From: JBBTCJ01 sp038043285
Lineage (GTDB): Bacteria; Planctomycetota; Phycisphaerae; UBA1845
Direction of reading: 5' to 3'
DNA: 5,565 nucleotides
NCBI GenBank assembly: GCA_038043285.1
Contig: JBBTCJ010000075.1
Location: 1 to 5,565, forward strand
The position numbers and the translations under genes were made by a program. Under the pieces are notes generated by a model, which worked only from the letters and a program-made list of their open reading frames with translations, searched no databases and had not been told where the DNA came from. Positions 5,347 to 5,565 of this stretch are shown here, one piece after another (the stretch's first letter is position 1; every line of letters begins with the position of its first letter).

Positions 5347-5565
5347 AAAAAACCAAACAAACCCATCTACAGGCTACACTTTACTCCACGGGTTACTCCA
5401 CGGGCGTCTGCCGCCGGCAAATGGGGGTCTGCGACAGTTCCGGCGGGTTTGTAGCCGCACGCTGGAACCGCCCTGTCCGAACCCGGAGCGTAAGCGACAG
5501 GCCCTGTGTGGCCTCCGGGGGGGGGTGGATTGGCCCCGCGCTGGCGCTTGTGGTACGGACATTCT
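5343..5565 (+). CDS. Partial ORF open to the right edge (hypothetical)
   Basis: Starts MKKTKQTHLQATLYSTG with an A-rich 5' end and stays open for 74 codons to the window end. The start overlaps the stop of the preceding small ORF. After a tandem YSTGYSTG, the stretch TGVCRRQMGVCDSS faintly resembles the first helices of MerR/excisionase-type DNA-binding domains (TGEVARRLGVSPST-like), but the following sequence does not continue that fold. Downstream the frame crosses hairpins and a G9 run, so either the reading frame breaks or the gene is not real. Low confidence in both existence and function. Confidence 0.25.
   Translation, partial: MKKTKQTHLQATLYSTGYSTGVCRRQMGVCDSSGGFVAARWNRPVRTRSVSDRPCVASGGGWIGPALALVVRTF
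5381..5404 (+). repeat. 12-base tandem duplication (TTACTCCACGGG x2)
   Basis: Two perfect copies of TTACTCCACGGG lie side by side at 5381-5392 and 5393-5404. The length is a multiple of three, so in the frame from 5343 it duplicates YSTG without breaking it. Confidence 0.9.
5472..5525. other. Small hairpins followed by a G9 run
   Basis: CCTGTC (5472-5477) pairs with GACAGG (5496-5501) around a loop containing GGAGCGTAAGCG, and AGGCC (5499-5503) pairs with GGCCT (5510-5514). The two stems overlap and are mutually exclusive. Nine consecutive G follow at 5517-5525. This looks more like intergenic, hairpin-rich DNA than coding sequence. Confidence 0.4.

Overview
The window is high-GC bacterial DNA with a conserved housekeeping block on the left (minus strand) and an accessory block on the right (mostly plus strand). 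The four-helix-bundle gene with its heptad repeats, the enolase sequence and the hairpin-rich spacers made me think of Planctomycetota or a relative. That is an inference from general impression; no marker here proves it.

Left block (about 1-2340). Enolase (eno, 860-2167, minus) is complete with all catalytic residues and starts at TTG behind a strong Shine-Dalgarno. About 100 bases downstream on the same strand is a FtsB/DivIC-like septum-formation-initiator protein (228-758), a common neighbour of eno in bacteria. A plausible sigma70-type promoter for this pair lies at 2258-2285. At the left edge a minus-strand frame stays open to the window boundary but is weakly supported.

Middle (about 2340-2916). 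A four-helix-bundle protein of the 23S rRNA intervening-sequence (IVP/S23) type is encoded on the minus strand (2412-2768). It is framed by arrays of a 7-base repeat (GGATGTS and its complement), G-rich on one side and mixed G-rich/C-rich on the other. The gene therefore sits inside a potential stem, as in rRNA intervening sequences, although no rRNA is present. A 14-base direct repeat also brackets it.

Right block (about 3034-4805). Two plus-strand genes overlap by ATGA. The first is an unrecognised 378-residue protein with a PD-(D/E)XK-like nuclease core. The second is a phage-type (Dam-like) N6-adenine DNA methyltransferase. Together they look like a compact restriction-modification system. 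It is followed by a second heptad element (4953-5112) that repeats the architecture of the first but lacks the four-helix-bundle gene. The R-M pair is thus bracketed by direct copies of a repeat that match at 61 of 64 bases.

Right edge (about 5113-5565). There is a strong GC hairpin, then a 32-codon ORF with a good ribosome-binding site whose stop overlaps (ATGA) the start of a second frame open to the window end. That second frame holds an in-frame 12-base tandem duplication and a G9 run; whether either ORF is a real gene is uncertain.

The most interesting reading is that the four-helix-bundle gene and its heptad arrays form a mobile or formerly mobile unit. The downstream array would be a gene-less (MITE-like) derivative, and the R-M system lies between the two.
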